Of a stretch of DNA of 64,000 bases, positions 11,714-32,229 are shown piece after piece; position 1 is the stretch's first letter, and every line of letters starts with the position of its first letter. The notes under the pieces were generated by a model, which did not search any database, had not been told where the DNA came from, and was given only the letters and a program-made list of their open reading frames with translations. Source of the DNA: Blastocystis sp. Blastoise (taxonomy: Eukaryota > Sar > Bigyra > Opalinata > Blastocystidae); assembly GCA_039096225.1 (NCBI GenBank), contig JBBPEB010000002.1, positions 310,001-374,000 on the forward strand, written 5' to 3'. Both the position numbers and the translations under genes were made by a program.

Positions 11714-13643
11714 TGAATAGCACTTAATTCTTCACGATAGAAACGACCTAATCGTTTTTTTACCTATATATATATATTATATATATATACATATATATAT
11801 ATATATACACTAATTCTATAGTTTTTATATTCTGTTTCATTATCTGTATCAATATAATATAATCTTAAAATATCATACACACGCTTTACTTGATCTACAG
11901 GGCATAATAATAAAGAAGCAGCTTGTTGATATTCTTCATTTGTTCGTTCTCCAGACCAGCCATTAGATATACCTTCTTCTTCTTTATATAAAATATGTTG
12001 TTCTTTCATTCTTCGAATATCATATATATCTCTTAACATAACGAAATCTTCACAAGGAGATTCAACAGTAACAATATAATTATTTAATTCTTTCGCTAAT
12101 TTATAAGTTTCATTCATCATTCTATATCCATGACCTTTATATATATATATAATAAGAATTATAGGCATAGTAAATAATATAATATACAAAGAATATACAT
12201 ATATTCATACTATTTAAAGTATAATATATACATAATGAACACATAATGAATACATATATATAATACTAACCAAAATAATATATATATATATATATACCTA
12301 GTTTTCTATAGGAAGGATAAACAAACATTTGGCAGATACGAATCGATTGTTGTGGTTTATGAAAGGGATTGGTAAATGTATATATAGATGTATATCCAAT
12401 AATATAAGGAGGACGAGAAGAATCAGAGGGAATATGATATATAAAGAGAATCTATATATATGTATATATATATATAGGAAAAGTAAAATATTTAGAAATG
12501 TGAATTGTATATATATTGTAATATTATATATATACACTCCACACAAATGGGTCTGCTTTCACTGCGGAGGCACTATCAACAAAGAATAATGATAATTTAT
12601 GGAACTATATAAATAAGAATAATAATAATATTAATAATATAAATGAAATAATAATACGATTAAAAATAAAACATACATAAATAAATAAAAATATATTTAT
12701 ATACCCTTTCAAAAAGATCTTTTTCTGTTTGAGATTCTAATTTGGAACTATACATATAGATATATACATATACATATATATATATATATATATATACATA
12801 TAAATATATATATATACTAAGTCATAATATATTTCTCATTATTTTTATCATTATATTCCAATCGCTTCTCTCCTACTATCTTATTATCAAATGACTATAT
12901 ATATATAGTAAACTATCATATCATAAATAAACATTAAAAACTAAATATTAATTGATTAAAAATTAATTAAATATTTATATAACAAAAATACATAATTACA
13001 AATAAATATATATATATATATAAATTACTTCATATTGATGTATAAAATCCTCCTTATTATTTGTTGATCCTTCGGGTAAATAGGTCGAAAAAATCTTTTT
13101 CATCAACTTACGTTCTATATAATAATAATAATAATTATTATTATTATAAATATATATATACAACATAAATATAAATATAATATATATACTTGTATTTGCT
13201 GTATCGATACCTTCATGTTTAAATGAATAAAAACACTATATATATTAATAACAATTAAGAAAAAATATATAATTACAAGAAGATTCGTGGCGCATATAGT
13301 AATATTAACAGCAGGATTCTTGTATCCTCTTAATATTTCATCTTCATCATAAATCTGATGAACATAATCAGGATGAAATTCTGAATCACGAAATCGATTA
13401 CCCTTTTTATCCTCACTTATATAAGGCACAACTATAAGCAAGCATAGTGAATATATCTATAAGATAATAAACATTATACCAAGCTTGAAAAGTGTACATT
13501 CTTTTCCTTTTGTCTCATATTCACCTTGAGGTTCTGGCTGCTCACCTTCTAAAGTTATACAAATAGTTTATAATATAATGAATGACTTTAGAGATTAGAA
13601 TACCTTCATAACGAATTCTCTTGGCTGGATACATTTCGTCCAT
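11523..13643 (-). CDS. HAT1: Histone acetyltransferase type B catalytic subunit (HAT1)
   Basis: HAT1 acetylates newly made histone H4 before assembly, with an RbAp46/48-type partner. About nine exons are readable. The start is the ATG at 13641-13643 (MDEMYPAKRIRYEEGEQ). An N-terminal block ends DSEFHPDYVHQIYDEDE, matching the HAT1 FFPEYTHQLFGDDE region. It is followed by KRKLMKKIFSTYLPEG, the helix HKLSLFFVDSASAV, the acetyl-CoA motif CQMFVYPSYRKLGHGYRM (family Q-x-x-G-x-G; the first G is K-L here, so only GHG is kept), VESPCEDFVMLRDIYD, VKRVYDILRLYYIDTDNE and a basic KKRLGRFYREEL helix. The stop TAA is at 11523-11525. Exons such as 12302-12444 end G|GTATAT. One intron near 11626-11711 is almost pure (TA)n. 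Identity rests on the whole order of blocks and I am confident of it. Confidence 0.9.
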
Positions 13644-14003
13644 CACCTCTTGAATTACTATAACAGTATAAACACATGATATTCCGTTGAAATATACAAG
13701 TTGAATCAATATAGTTCATTCTTTAGTCTCTTCTTAGAATATTTTAAAAAATGGAGGTTCGTTAAGGAAAATTCGCGGGATTTAAATGAGTTTATTTTGT
13801 TTTCCTAAAAAATGTATTCATTTACACACTTATAGTTGTGTATAATATTCTCTGTATGTCATCTACATGAGTACAACAATACTAAATGAAATAATGAACA
13901 TTATATATATAATTATTTTAAAAATGGATAAATGACTTGTAAAGGCACAGTTCTATGTAAAGAAATAAGAATAACTATATTTTATGGGATCATAGAATTG
14001 ATT

Positions 14004-16559
14004 TTATTCCTTTTTTGTATGATTTATAGTAAATTTAGATTTATTAACGAATTTTCTTCCAAAAGAAGTTCCTTTTTTAATTAAGACATAAGCAACAGTT
14101 CCAAAATAAATAATAAATTGACCTAAAGTAGTTGTTATTGGACAATCTATAAGAATTATAAAGAATTATTTAGAAGAAATAAATATATATATATAGATTT
14201 ATATTATTACTAAAAATATTGAAGTATTATAATAAAAATTTTTGATTTATGATACAAGTATATATACCTGAATGTGAGAAATAAGTAATAATTGAAGAAA
14301 TAAGAGCTATAGGCACAAGAATACCAAAAGCAAATTTATTAAAAGTTGAATAAGATTGTGTTTTCATGATTTGTTGGCAGTTAACATCTAATGAGGGTAT
14401 ATAATGACCGCACGTGACTTTGTAGCAATCAATAATATATCCATCGACAAAATTATTTAAATAATAACGAGTTATCGAACATTCTAAATCATCTATAGCA
14501 CCACGAGTTGTTCTCTTTCCTGTTCTATATATATATATTAACAATAATAAATAGAATCAAATCTATATATATATATATATATATATATAATTACCTGGTA
14601 AAATCAGTTTTTTGAGCATTAGTACCTGAATATTCACGGGAAAGTACATTCGCATTATCTGCCCATATATTCTTATATATAGTTTCAAAATCAGCAAAAG
14701 GAGAGTTAATAATAATATCTTCTAATTGATCATGAAGCCCGAGTTGAAGGAATATAATACGACGGGCATACAGAGATTGAACTACATTCGTTCCTATATA
14801 TATACATATATAATATAATTATTATATATAGTTATATATATATAGAGTGATATATATGTATATAATATACTATCAAGAGAATCGACGCAGTTTGTACGGA
14901 TAACACCCGTTTGAGTGTTAATAACACGACCTTCAGAAGTATACCCATAATAACTGTTATTCATAAAGAAATCAATAGTCTTTAGTACTAATTTGGACAA
15001 GTTCTGATATTTCATCTTTGCGCATTCATGATGGAAATCAAACCATTCAAAAGCAATACTATATATATATGGTTATATTATAATAAAGAGGATAATATAT
15101 ATATATAGTTAAATGCAATAAAGAGTATAATATATATATATGGTTATATGATAATAAAGAGGATAATATATATACTTAGCATTTTGTGACTTTAGAATGG
15201 CTCGTTCGTAGGCATCACCCAATCGTTGTTGAGTCTTCTTCTTATCAATTAAATTCACACATAACACACTTGTATATCTATATATATATATATATACCAT
15301 GTTTTAACATATAAAACCACATAAATTTATATACAAACAAATAAAGAATATATATATATATACCTATCCTTTAACATATCCATATGAGTTTTAAATAATA
15401 CATTATTCTATAGAGAATAATAATAATAATAATAATATATAATATACATTATCTTCAATAATATTGACTTTAGGGTCATATTTCAAGGTAGGTGTTTGAG
15501 TCCATTTTAAGGGGATACTACCTCTTATCTATTTATAATAATATATCATAAATATAATAATAATAATAATAATAAATATAATAATATATATAATAATAAT
15601 AATAAATATAATAACTATAACTATAATAATAACTATAATAATAAATATACTTGAACATAACTATACACTTCTTGGGATGATGTCACTAGAATCTGTTCTG
15701 TTTCCACGAAATTAGCTACATCACCATTCTCATCAATCCCGCGGGAATTAAAACGACGACCAATATTATGAATAGTTCTTCTACTAATAATAATAAGTCT
15801 AAATGAATGTCCATCGATGACGCACCCTGGCTCAATAGCAATAAAACCGTTAATAACCGTTAAAAGTAAATCATCATATAAAACAGAAGATAACGGCTTA
15901 AAACTCTCAATGACATTCGAATTAAACATAAAATATGTATCGACATCGTCGGGATATTTATGAGAAAACTCACGAATCTTAGGACCTTGATCTTGTAATT
16001 TTTTTGTAATATTTTCAGTATATGAAAAATAGTAATTATCTATTTTATAGATTGTATAGATCATTTCTACTAGTTGTTTATCGCAATCGTTATCTTCATC
16101 AACATAAATTGCATCCTTGCAAGGAATTGGAATCACATTCACTTTCATTATCTTCAATTATAGACATATAGTAAAATTATATATACTTATAAATTCACAA
16201 TATAATTAAATAAAAAAATTACCTTATAAATAGCTCCACCTTTAGCACCATTTCCGACAAGTTTAGCTTCTTCGACAAAAGCAAGATATAAACCTATAAA
16301 ATACATTCATAGAACAATAATGAATCGATTATTTGCCATATATAATGATGCTCATAATATACATACGATGAACAAATGAGTAAACTCCAAGAATACCCCA
16401 ACATTCCTTTTCAGTAGAAAAAACACTTCCATTATATTCCTGAGATTCAATATTAAGTTTCCCCTTCTCACTAGACAAAGAAAGCATTTGACCGGGTTGC
16501 TCATCATTCATGCTTATAGCAACTTGAGAACTCTTGATTCCAATAAGGAAATGACTCAT
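14004..16559 (-). CDS. SAC1: Phosphoinositide phosphatase SAC1, ER/Golgi membrane
   Basis: SAC1 removes phosphate from PI4P and other phosphoinositides on ER/Golgi membranes. The first exon gives [16 protein letters not shown] and ends in the Sac block [13 protein letters not shown]. Later exons give [14 protein letters not shown], the GFIAIEPGC strand and [19 protein letters not shown], then [31 protein letters not shown] and [19 protein letters not shown]. The catalytic loop [12 protein letters not shown] is split by an intron (phase 1, ...GAT A|GA...). It keeps the C-x5-R signature, with Ser where many members have a second Cys. [19 protein letters not shown] follows, then two C-terminal hydrophobic segments (about 14270-14340 and 14080-14140 in DNA) typical of SAC1 membrane anchoring. 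The protein ends NHTKKE; the lysines are not in the exact KKxx register. Stop TAA at 14004-14006. Confidence 0.93.
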
Positions 16560-17759
16560 TTTCTTTATTATAATCTTCAAAACAGTATAACTTTGTAAAT
16601 AAAAAATGTTTTTTATTTAAAAATCCAAAATGTTATTTTCTCACGGAAGAATCGAATCGAATACTGAAAATAAAAAATTATCTGGCTACATTTGAATAAG
16701 TGTTGTTTGTATTTTATTCTTATTAATTTAATTTTTTTATTAGATTAAATGTTCTTATTTATTTTCTTTAATGATGTTAACCATAATCTTACTTGAAAAA
16801 CCATTGAATTAAATAAATTATAAATATTTTGTAGGTAGATTCATCATTATCGGCTTGTATTATATAAAGGACGCAAATAGAATTTTGTACATATAAATAA
16901 ATGAGCCTGTATTTATAGAACTATAGAGTAATTTCTATATGAAAAAAATTATCATTCATACTTTTACTAAATAAAGTATTTAGAAACATATACAAGATCT
17001 TATAAATCAATTAAAATATGCTTCTTGCAAAAAAGTGTGTAGAACAAAACTGATTATTAGCTTTTTTTTTTATTAAGTTGTCTACACTTAGATTACACTC
17101 ATTTATAAAGGAGGCAATATGTGACAACTATAGGAACTTTGTATGGTATTCCAAATCCCTTTTTGGACTAATAAAAATAAAATATTATTTTTTTTACAGT
17201 AGTATCATTGTTATTTGAGTTCAATTGATTAACTACAATTCTGTAATGCCTAGTCCAACAACAATTCATTTGAAATCTTATATAAATATTATAAAACAAA
17301 TTCGTAATTCCAAGATAAAGTCTTCAATAATTTTATGTTTGATTAAAATAAATAGAGCATGATTATCTAAGATATACAAAACACATATTTATGACAAAAC
17401 AAGGAGATGACGTAATGACATTGCAAAAGTTCGTAAGTTGTTTGTCACCAAACTCTCTGCAAAGTGTATTCATCTTAGAGTATAATAAATAGGAGATTCA
17501 TACGGAGAATGAGTCATTAAAAAAATATATTTCTGTACATAAGCTGAAAGTAGATGATTTTTTTTGTTTTCTCGAATACAAAATTTTTCAGATTAAAGCT
17601 GAAATTAATATTACATATTTTATAAAAAAAATGAAATCCGCGGAATAATCAAGATATGTCTCTATAAAACAAATAATTTTCGTAAAAATATACAACTGTG
17701 AATTCCAAAGATTCCTTTAGAGAAAAAGCAGGTGTTTGTATTCGACAGTAGCAAATAAG

Positions 17760-17774
17760 TAATCACGGTTATTT
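17760..17774 (+). promoter_or_regulatory. Dyad motif TAATCACGGTTATTT
   Basis: An AATCACGGTTATT element 227 bp upstream of the ARL1 ATG. It is the reverse complement of the AACCGTGATTATAA copy at 37336, apart from the ends. Recurrence near gene starts is the only evidence. Confidence 0.4.
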
Positions 17775-17846
17775 GTCGATTCTCTCGGGAAGTAGACGAT
17801 TAAAAACCGGTTTTTCAGTAATTGTTGATGGAAAAAAAGGAAAATG

Positions 17847-17862
17847 AATAATCGTGACTATT
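17847..17862 (+). promoter_or_regulatory. Dyad motif AATAATCGTGACTATT
   Basis: Second copy upstream of ARL1, with the imperfect dyad AATA-ATCGTGAC-TATT. It lies 139 bp before the ATG. Confidence 0.35.
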
Positions 17863-18000
17863 CTAAAAGTATTCTCTGTGAAAAGAAAAATATTTGCGGT
17901 TTTTTTGTTGGAAAAGAAAAATGGCTTATTCTTATAAACAGAAAAATTAGGTTATTTTTGGTGACTTTTGTGAATCTCTTCCTATATTAGTTTTACCACA

Positions 18001-18612
18001 ATGGGTAGTGTTTTCTCTTCTATATTCTCTGCTCTCTTCGGTCCTAAGGAATTACGTATTCTTGTTCTCGGATTAGATAATGCTGGTAAAACTACCATCT
18101 TATATCGACTTCAGTTGAATGAACCTATTTCTACTGTTCCGACAATTGGGTTTAATGTTGAAACTATACAATATAAGAATCTTACATTCCAAGTTTGGGA
18201 TTTAGGTGGTCAAACAAGTATTCGTCCTTATTGGAGATGTTACTATCCTAATACTCAAGCTATTATTTTTGTGGTAGATAGTGCTGATACAAATAGAATC
18301 AATATCGTTAAAGCCGAATTAACAGCTATTCTTAATGTATGTTTATGTTTATTATACTTATAATGATTATTAGCTTTATTGTGTTTATGTTTATTATATT
18401 TTTGTATCTTATCTTTATGTTTATTATATTTTTGTTTCTCATCTTTATTATATTTATTATATTTTTGTTTGTTATTATTTTTAAATACATGTATTTGATG
18501 TATGATAAACTATATTATATATATATATATATAGGAAGAAGAGTTAAAAGGTGTCACTCTATTAATATTTGCCAATAAACAAGATGTTGAAGGTGCATTA
18601 ACAGCTCCTCAA

Positions 18613-18658
<46 letters not shown>

Positions 18659-18988
18659 TTTCTAATTATTATTCTTTAAATATTTAATGTTCTTATTCCT
18701 TAATAAATATTTCATTATTTTATTATATATATATATTATGTAGTTAACTGAGGCTTTAAATTTAAGTACAATTCGTGATAGAAAATGGACAATCGTCGCT
18801 GGTTCTGCTAAGAATGGTACTGGTGTTACTCAAGGATTTGATTGGTATACATATATATATAGTGATATTTTTATGATTTAGATATTATAATTACTTATTA
18901 TTTTATTTATTATTTTATTTATACAACTTAGTATACTACTATTTATTATCTATATAGGTTAGCTAATGAATTAGCTACAAAACATTAA
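18001..18988 (+). CDS. ARL1: ARF-like small GTPase ARL1
   Basis: ARL1 is a myristoylated GTPase that recruits golgins and tethers to the trans-Golgi. Four exons: 18001-18336, 18535-18612, 18744-18844 and 18958-18988. Visible motifs are the N-terminal [14 protein letters not shown] with Gly2 for myristoylation, P-loop GLDNAGKTT, switch [10 protein letters not shown], switch [23 protein letters not shown], and SAKNGTG as the G5 SA-type motif. [19 protein letters not shown] is diagnostic for ARL1 over ARF1, whose switch II reads DVGGQDKIRPLW. The length of about 182 residues is normal. Intron 2 (18613-18743) begins with a long TA run. Stop TAA at 18986-18988. Confidence 0.97.
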
Positions 18989-19673
18989 ACTATATTGTGC
19001 TATTATATGTCATGTTTTCTTTATTACATTTTTTTATTTCATTTAAATGTAATTAATATTTATCTATGTATGTATCTATTATAACTTTTTCTATAGTATT
19101 TGTTTTTTCTCTTTTTAAATATTATTCTTAATTACTCTTTTTTTCTCTTGGAATGTAATTTCATATGTAGGATATTCAATCCACTTTTCTCAATATATCT
19201 ATTGTTTATATATTATCATGATTTATAAAAATCATTTCTATTTTGTTAATAAAAACAATAATGTGTTCAAGAAAAAGCTAGAGTCATTTTAAAACCATTC
19301 AGTATGCTTTGTAGTACATTATTCTGATATTAACTAGTATCTAGACATCATATTCATGATATAATCATAAAAATTGTTTAAGAAACAGTAATTCTTTAAA
19401 AAGAGAGTTGTCATTGAGGTTTCTCTCTTTTTGATTTGAACAAAACAATAACCGTGGTTATTTGCATAATTTTCCAAAAAATATAATTATAATCACGATT
19501 TTATACCAAAGAATAATACTCAAAACAAACCAATCAAATCATGTATTTATGAAAATATATCATATTATTGGTCAATTATATAACTTTGGAAATATGGAGA
19601 AAAAATCTTTTTTGACTGTGTCTTAGTTCTGATTCACTTTTAGTAAAGAGTAGTTTTTTTTCATTGTTATAAA
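18989..19673. promoter_or_regulatory. Intergenic region between ARL1 and the ODC-like gene
   Basis: 685 bp with no ORF. It contains ARL1 downstream sequence and, near 19447-19500, a near-perfect dyad plus a second TAATCACGATTT copy, 175-230 bp before the next ATG. Confidence 0.55.
19447..19462 (+). promoter_or_regulatory. Dyad AATAACC-GT-GGTTATT
   Basis: Seven-base arms form a perfect inverted repeat around GT, 212 bp upstream of the ODC-like ATG. A further TATAATCACGATTTTA copy begins near 19488. Confidence 0.45.
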
Positions 19674-21755
<2,082 letters not shown>

Positions 21756-22141
21756 TAGTAGTTATATATATATACACTATATTTATTTTTTTGTGTACTC
21801 TATCCCTTTTTATTTTTATATCTTATATTAATATATATATAACTTTATTATGAATTATCTGTATTCTATTCTTTGCCATTTAATGTTTTCATTAGTTTTT
21901 ATTCGTTTTTTTATATAAAGAATAATTGAATTGTGATTACTACATGTTGCTTATATTATTTGTTTTTTGTTCAATTAATAAAATCAATTTTTTAATAATA
22001 TACTCTATAATCATAACAATAATATCTTGTCTATTAATCACCACTCCTTTATTAATAAAGCAAAGTTAAAGTTAAATAGTCAACTAATTATAAATAACAC
22101 AACAGAATCTAAACAACTATTTCTTTCTTCAATAATACTAC

Positions 22142-22710
22142 TTAATTCTTACCCATTTTTGTTTTTAAAAGCTCTGCAAATTCTTCAACTGTTTCTACCA
22201 TTATATTTTGCCTTTTCATTTGAGGTTCTTCTGAAGTCACATATCTGTATATATAATAATAATATAATATAGAATACAGAAAATAATATAGAAATATATT
22301 AGTATATATAGCATATATATAGTAGTATAGACAATTGATAGAGACGAGTAATAAATATTGAATAGAATATCTACTCTATATATATATATATATTCTATTT
22401 GTGAGTTAATACATGAAGCGTAATTATCAATTGATTGAATGTCAATTGGCTTCTTTTTGGCTTTCATTATATTGGGAAGTGTTGGATATCTACTCAAATA
22501 ATTATAATAGACTTATATATATATATATTTTTTTTTATAAATAAAGGTATAATAGAATAGAATCAATAATAGTATATATACCTTGGTTTATTAAGTCGTA
22601 AATCTGTTGTTAATACTGCAGGTAATTGTATATTTATAGATCGTAAACCTTCATCAACTTCTTCAACAATCTCTAAAGACTAATATAATTATAATATAAA
22701 CAATAATAAT

Positions 22711-22741
<31 letters not shown>

Positions 22742-23129
22742 TATAATAGAAGATGTAGTTATATATAAATATAAATACTCGATCTTGTTTAACAGTTAAT
22801 TTCGATATACACGAACCATGAGGCCAATCTAGCAATCCTGATAACATACTACCTATATAGTATTGATATTATAATTATTATTATACTTTTATTATTCTAT
22901 TGAATAGTATAACTATAGCTATTATATATTTTATATTATAACTATAGCTATTATATATTTTATATTATAACTATAGCTATTATTATTATATTCATTATTA
23001 TATTCATAATGACTACTATGAATGATATCATTAGAATTACTATTATTCTTTTACGAATCATATACCTGTCTGACTATTATCGGTATCAATCGATTGTTTT
23101 CCCATCAATACTAAGTCAATATTCTCCTA

Positions 23130-23208
<79 letters not shown>

Positions 23209-23615
23209 CATATTTACTTTAAGAACGATTTGTTGTAAAATCTTAGCTACCGATAAAGAAGATAAATCCTTATCAATTCTTAAATTAGTTTCAATTACAA
23301 TACCTATTTTAAAAGATAATAAAATTGTTAAGAACAAAATAATGTTAGTAATGCAATACCTTTGTCAACACCTAAAGCAAGAGCTTGACGAACTTGCTCA
23401 ATACATTGTTTTGGACCAATCGACACAGCTACAACTGAAGAACATAATTTCTTCTCCTTTAATCGAATAGCCTCTTCAAGAGCAATTTCACAAAAAGGAT
23501 TCATAACCATTTTCATGTTTTTCAAATCAACATATTTTTCTGGAGACTCAAATCGTACTTTGACAGCATGATCAAGTACTCTTTTCACTGGAACTAAAAT
23601 TCTAACTGGATTCAT
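22142..23615 (-). CDS. ETFB: Electron transfer flavoprotein beta subunit
   Basis: ETF passes electrons from mitochondrial acyl-CoA and other dehydrogenases to ETF-QO. The first exon (about 23361-23615, ATG at 23613-23615) gives MNPVRILVPVKRVLDHAVKV and NPFCEIALEEAIRLKE. Next exons give AKILQQIVLK, then ENIDLVLMGKQSIDTDNSQT, GLLDWPHGSCISKL, LPAVLTTDLRLNKPR and YPTLPNIMKAKKKPI. All are the conserved FAD/AMP-binding and interface blocks. The LPAVLT/ADLRLN-PRY-TLPNIMKAKKK signature is unmistakable. The C-terminus VTSEEPQMKRQN...VEEFAELLK is spliced on. The last intron's donor near 22380-22395 is not clear: the reading frame runs into TA repeats without a clean GT. An intron at 22862-22990 holds three near copies of a 29-bp unit. 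Stop TAA at 22142-22144. Confidence 0.93.
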
Positions 23616-24013
23616 TCAACTTTATAAGGTCATGAAAAAGAAAAAGAAAAAATGTCACTTTTGGAGTTGTTTTTCACTATTAGCATGAACGTTATTGACT
23701 CTATACCGAATTATAAAGTATATCTATTAATAAATAAACTGTTGTACATAAAATATGTATATAAAATGAGAAATCATTAACAATTAATCAACAAAGTCGT
23801 CTCATTATTAAAATTAATTTGCTTAATTTTGATATATAAAGATGGTTTATAGTATAGAATACATATTATCGTTCTACTAACTATATAGCATCACATAATC
23901 AAAATAAATTAAAAAAATAAAAAATGAAAGAAAACAGCTTCATATTTGAGAATAGTCCTGAATAAAAAGAAAAACTTCCAGAAAATAATTTGTTTGCTAT
24001 TACTCCTTCAATT

Positions 24014-28047
<4,034 letters not shown>

Positions 28048-29762
28048 TATATATATATATAAAGGACGGTTTGCATGTATATTAGTATTTATATTCTTGT
28101 TATTTTTATATATATTTATATTTTTAAAGAGTTATTAATTTTTTAATATATATTTTGTTTTTTTCGCATATATATATATATAATATTAATTTTCTATTAC
28201 AATATTCATAAATCGTGTTTCTGATTTACATACTCCTGACCTTTATTGAATATGCTTCTAAGTGACTTATTACAAATATATTCTAAATGGATATTTTTGA
28301 AATAATATATATATATATATAATATATTATTTATATTATCGTCATTCTTTGTGAATGATTTAAAAAGTATAATAAATAATATTTCACGATTTGAGTGAGA
28401 TTATACAACTAGTCTATTAAATAGAGAGTCAAAAACAGTTTAGTTAATTTTATATACATATAAGAAACTATTTGTAAGATATTATTAGCTATACTACATA
28501 AATAAATCTTTAATCAAACATTAGACTTTTTATTTTATAAATTTAAATATCCTGAAGCAATAAATACATTTGTAAGACTTCATTCAGACTAGTAATAACA
28601 AAAAATGGATATATTACCATGTGATTGTAAAAAGAAATGCACTTGTTTTACCGAATAAATTGCTTAATAATTGTATGTACACTTCTTAAACACTATCTAT
28701 AATAATTTAGTGAAGAAATTAAAAATAATAAAAAAAAAGTGTTGTAAAATGAAAACAAAAGTAAAAATTCGCGTATAAAATTTTTATTTAATCACCTAAA
28801 ACATAGTCACATTTTTTTAAATAGTTTTTAATTACGTTTTGTTTTCTTAACTAGCTATAATATACTTGTGAATAGTTGTCATTACAAAATGACAACTTAT
28901 AACAGCAATTCTCAAATTTTAGTGTGAATATAATTATTATTTTCGAAATATTACTTCATAAACAATGTAATATGTTTTAATCAATAAAAGTAAAAAGATA
29001 AAACATTAATAACCTATCAAGCTAACGACATTTGTTCTTCACTAATTTTCATTTAGTTTTTGAATGATATATTTTGATGTTTTATTGATATCTAGCTATA
29101 TTATAATGTTTAACAAAAACTTAACTATTATCAATCTTAAAAAAAATTACACTTGAAAAATTAGTCATATAGAAACAGTATGAACAACATACTCATCATT
29201 AAATCTATTTGTCAACCATTTCAGTGAATAATAAATTCTATTTTTTAACAGTAAAACCAATTTTATAATTTGTTTTGAATAGAAGCATCAATGGAAAACA
29301 TTTTTTACTTTTCTGTTATATTTAGAATAGCCTTTTAAGTATATTTCAATAAGTTTTAGCTTCTTTTAGTAATATTCAGTTAATTAAAACACATATTTTC
29401 AGAAGGTATTTAACATATCCAAGAAGACAAATATCACTTCTATGTAGTATTATAATTAATTTATAAAAATCACTATTTCAACTCCACTGAATGCTAAGAA
29501 TCTTCTTTATATATGAATATACTATCAACTTGCTAGTTATACCTTTTATGAATAATCCAGAAAAATGGCTAATCATCATAAATAACGTCTAGTTAACGTG
29601 AAAAATACAAAGAAGAAATGAATCAAAATTTTTTCTATATTCAGTCATAATAAGTCTTGTTGAAACGAGAGAATAAAACTGACACTTTAAAGTGAACTGT
29701 TTATGTTTTGACTTTTCACTTAAACGTAATACTGTAGTTGATCTGAATTATTATATGTTGAC
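28048..29762. other. Intergenic, nothing recognised
   Basis: 1.7 kb of AT-rich sequence without an ORF or repeat of note. It should contain the promoter of the downstream gene. Confidence 0.6.
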
Positions 29763-30580
29763 ATGCTTGTTTGTATTATTCTCGATACGTCAGCATCGTT
29801 AAATCAATCAACATATTGTGGTCAGAGTTTATTTGATCTTTGTAAATGTGTTGTATGTGAATATTAGCTATATTACAATCTATTTTTGTAGTGTATAAGT
29901 ATAATCAAGCAAGCCACAAAGGGAGATCAGTTTATAATCTTCACTAATCGTACTAAAAGCTGTCCAAAATATCTAGAAGGCGAATCTGCAATTAAGGTAT
30001 ATATATTTCAAGAATTCAATTGCTCATTCGTTTAGTATGTGAATAATTTACAAGCTGTAGATGTTTCTAATTTTTCCAATCTTATTAATAACAGTCTGAA
30101 TGCTGTTAGTGCGCTAATTATGTCCATGAATTGTGACACATTTGTATGTTTCTCTAATAATTAGTTAATTATATATATAGGAATATGGTCGTGATTATCA
30201 GAAGTCATTTCCGACACAATTTATTATTATCACAAGCTATTCAAACATGTATGGAATTCTCTATATAAATATTTATTAAATATTTTTTTTATTTGTTACT
30301 ATATAGTACTGTCCCTCTAAAGATATATATTAAACCCTCTTCTGAGTATCTTGTATCCCCTATTCGATGGGATCAAATGATCTACAGTTTTCTACTTTAT
30401 TTCCCCGCGATTAAAGTCGACTTACCTACTCCAGCTATTAATGTATATATATATATTATCACAAACATAGCTCTATTATATAAATATATATTGAGTATTA
30501 TGATATTTATTCTATCAATTGATTATGTATATAATTAGAATATTTAAATTAGATATATATATATAATGGTATTCTTGTAT

Positions 30581-30615
<35 letters not shown>

Positions 30616-31036
30616 GTATTTTTCTACTATATATACTTATATATAGTCAGCTAGTGATCTTTATAAGTTATGTTCTCAGACTAATGGTAGTATTACTCTT
30701 ATTTCTACATTCCCGCAAATATTTGACTCCGTTTCTAAAGTATATCAGAAGAAGCCCGTCCCGCGGTTATCTTTATGTAATGAGAATAAGATTCAAGAGA
30801 CCTTCAGTTTATTATCTTTAAAACGATGTGGTCCTGCTCTCTCGAACTATATACCGCTCACAAACTCAATTCAGGAATATATACTTCCCTTCCCTGAAGG
30901 AGGAGAGAGAAGACAAATATATCCATTATTATTATTTGATGACTCTATTACAAATGATAACAAAATACCTTTCTATCTTGTATGTTATTATTATTATTAT
31001 GTTTATTTTTATTATGTTTATTATTATTATATTATG

Positions 31037-31075
<39 letters not shown>

Positions 31076-31611
31076 GTTTTTTTATTATTTTTATTATTAT
31101 TATTATTATTTATAATAATTATTAAATAAGTTTATTAATGAATTTATTGTGAATATTTCTTCTACTATTTTCCTCTATATATATAAATTATTACAATGTA
31201 TATGATATACTTATTCTACTTCTCTATATAGGAGAGACTAAAGACTTTAGATTTGCCTTATTCTATATACACAATAGAAGATGAAGACAGTATACTTCTT
31301 AAGAAGAAACAGTCTTTATTTCTATACTCATCATCAATTCCCGTGGGAATCTATACATATCCTAAACAAATTTACATTCTTCCCCCTGATTTTATGAATC
31401 TAATTGATATATTATCTAGTACTAGTACTTATATATATCGAAAAAATGATTTAATTAATAAACTCAGTCAATATTTAAGATCCATTCCACGCGAATATTA
31501 TGATATTATGGCCAGATATTTCAAAGAGTATGATGATTATTATTATATATATATATATATATATAGAAAGAATTATCAAATTACATCAACACGCCCTTAT
31601 TTTCATACTCC

Positions 31612-31653
<42 letters not shown>

Positions 31654-32198
31654 AGCCATGTGTGTTTCTACAAGTAGAATATCCCACTTGTCCTTCCTTA
31701 GTATCCATTGATACAAATAGTAAGAAAAAAATCAAGTTGTTATCCACAAAGAAAGAGTATATATATATATATCTATTTATTTATTAGATATAATTAAAGT
31801 GATTCTATATACATTTATAACATGAATTATAGTATATATATGTATATATAGACCATGTGCAAAGAACATTCGATGCCTCCATGACGGTAGTCACGTCATC
31901 TCTAAAACAGATCTTGAACATACTGTATAGATTATTATGATATTTATTATTATGTAATATATATTATATAATTTCATATTATAATATATATTTTATTACA
32001 TTCAATATAGATTAGTATTCATAAAATGTCTGATTTTGGTGCCTATTTGCGCGGGCATTCTCCTCTGAGGGATCCTACAACAGAAACAGGAGAGAGAATC
32101 GTGGAAGTGGCTGCTATGATATATAAACCGTGGAAAGGAAGAAATAAAGTATATATATATATATACTTATATATATATTAGTATTATTTTCTATATGA

Positions 32199-32229
<31 letters not shown>

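Larger units (their letters stand above)
16560..18000. promoter_or_regulatory. Divergent intergenic region between SAC1 (-) and ARL1 (+)
   Basis: This 1.4-kb region has no ORF and should carry both promoters. Two copies of the CCGTGATTA-type dyad (17760 and 17847, listed separately) lie 150-240 bp upstream of the ARL1 ATG. Confidence 0.6.

Noticed and set aside
23135-23206. Tyr-Ile repeat proteins predicted at this and other (TA)n sites
   Set aside because: TATATA has no stop in any frame; these tracts are introns bounded by GT and AG in genes with known families.
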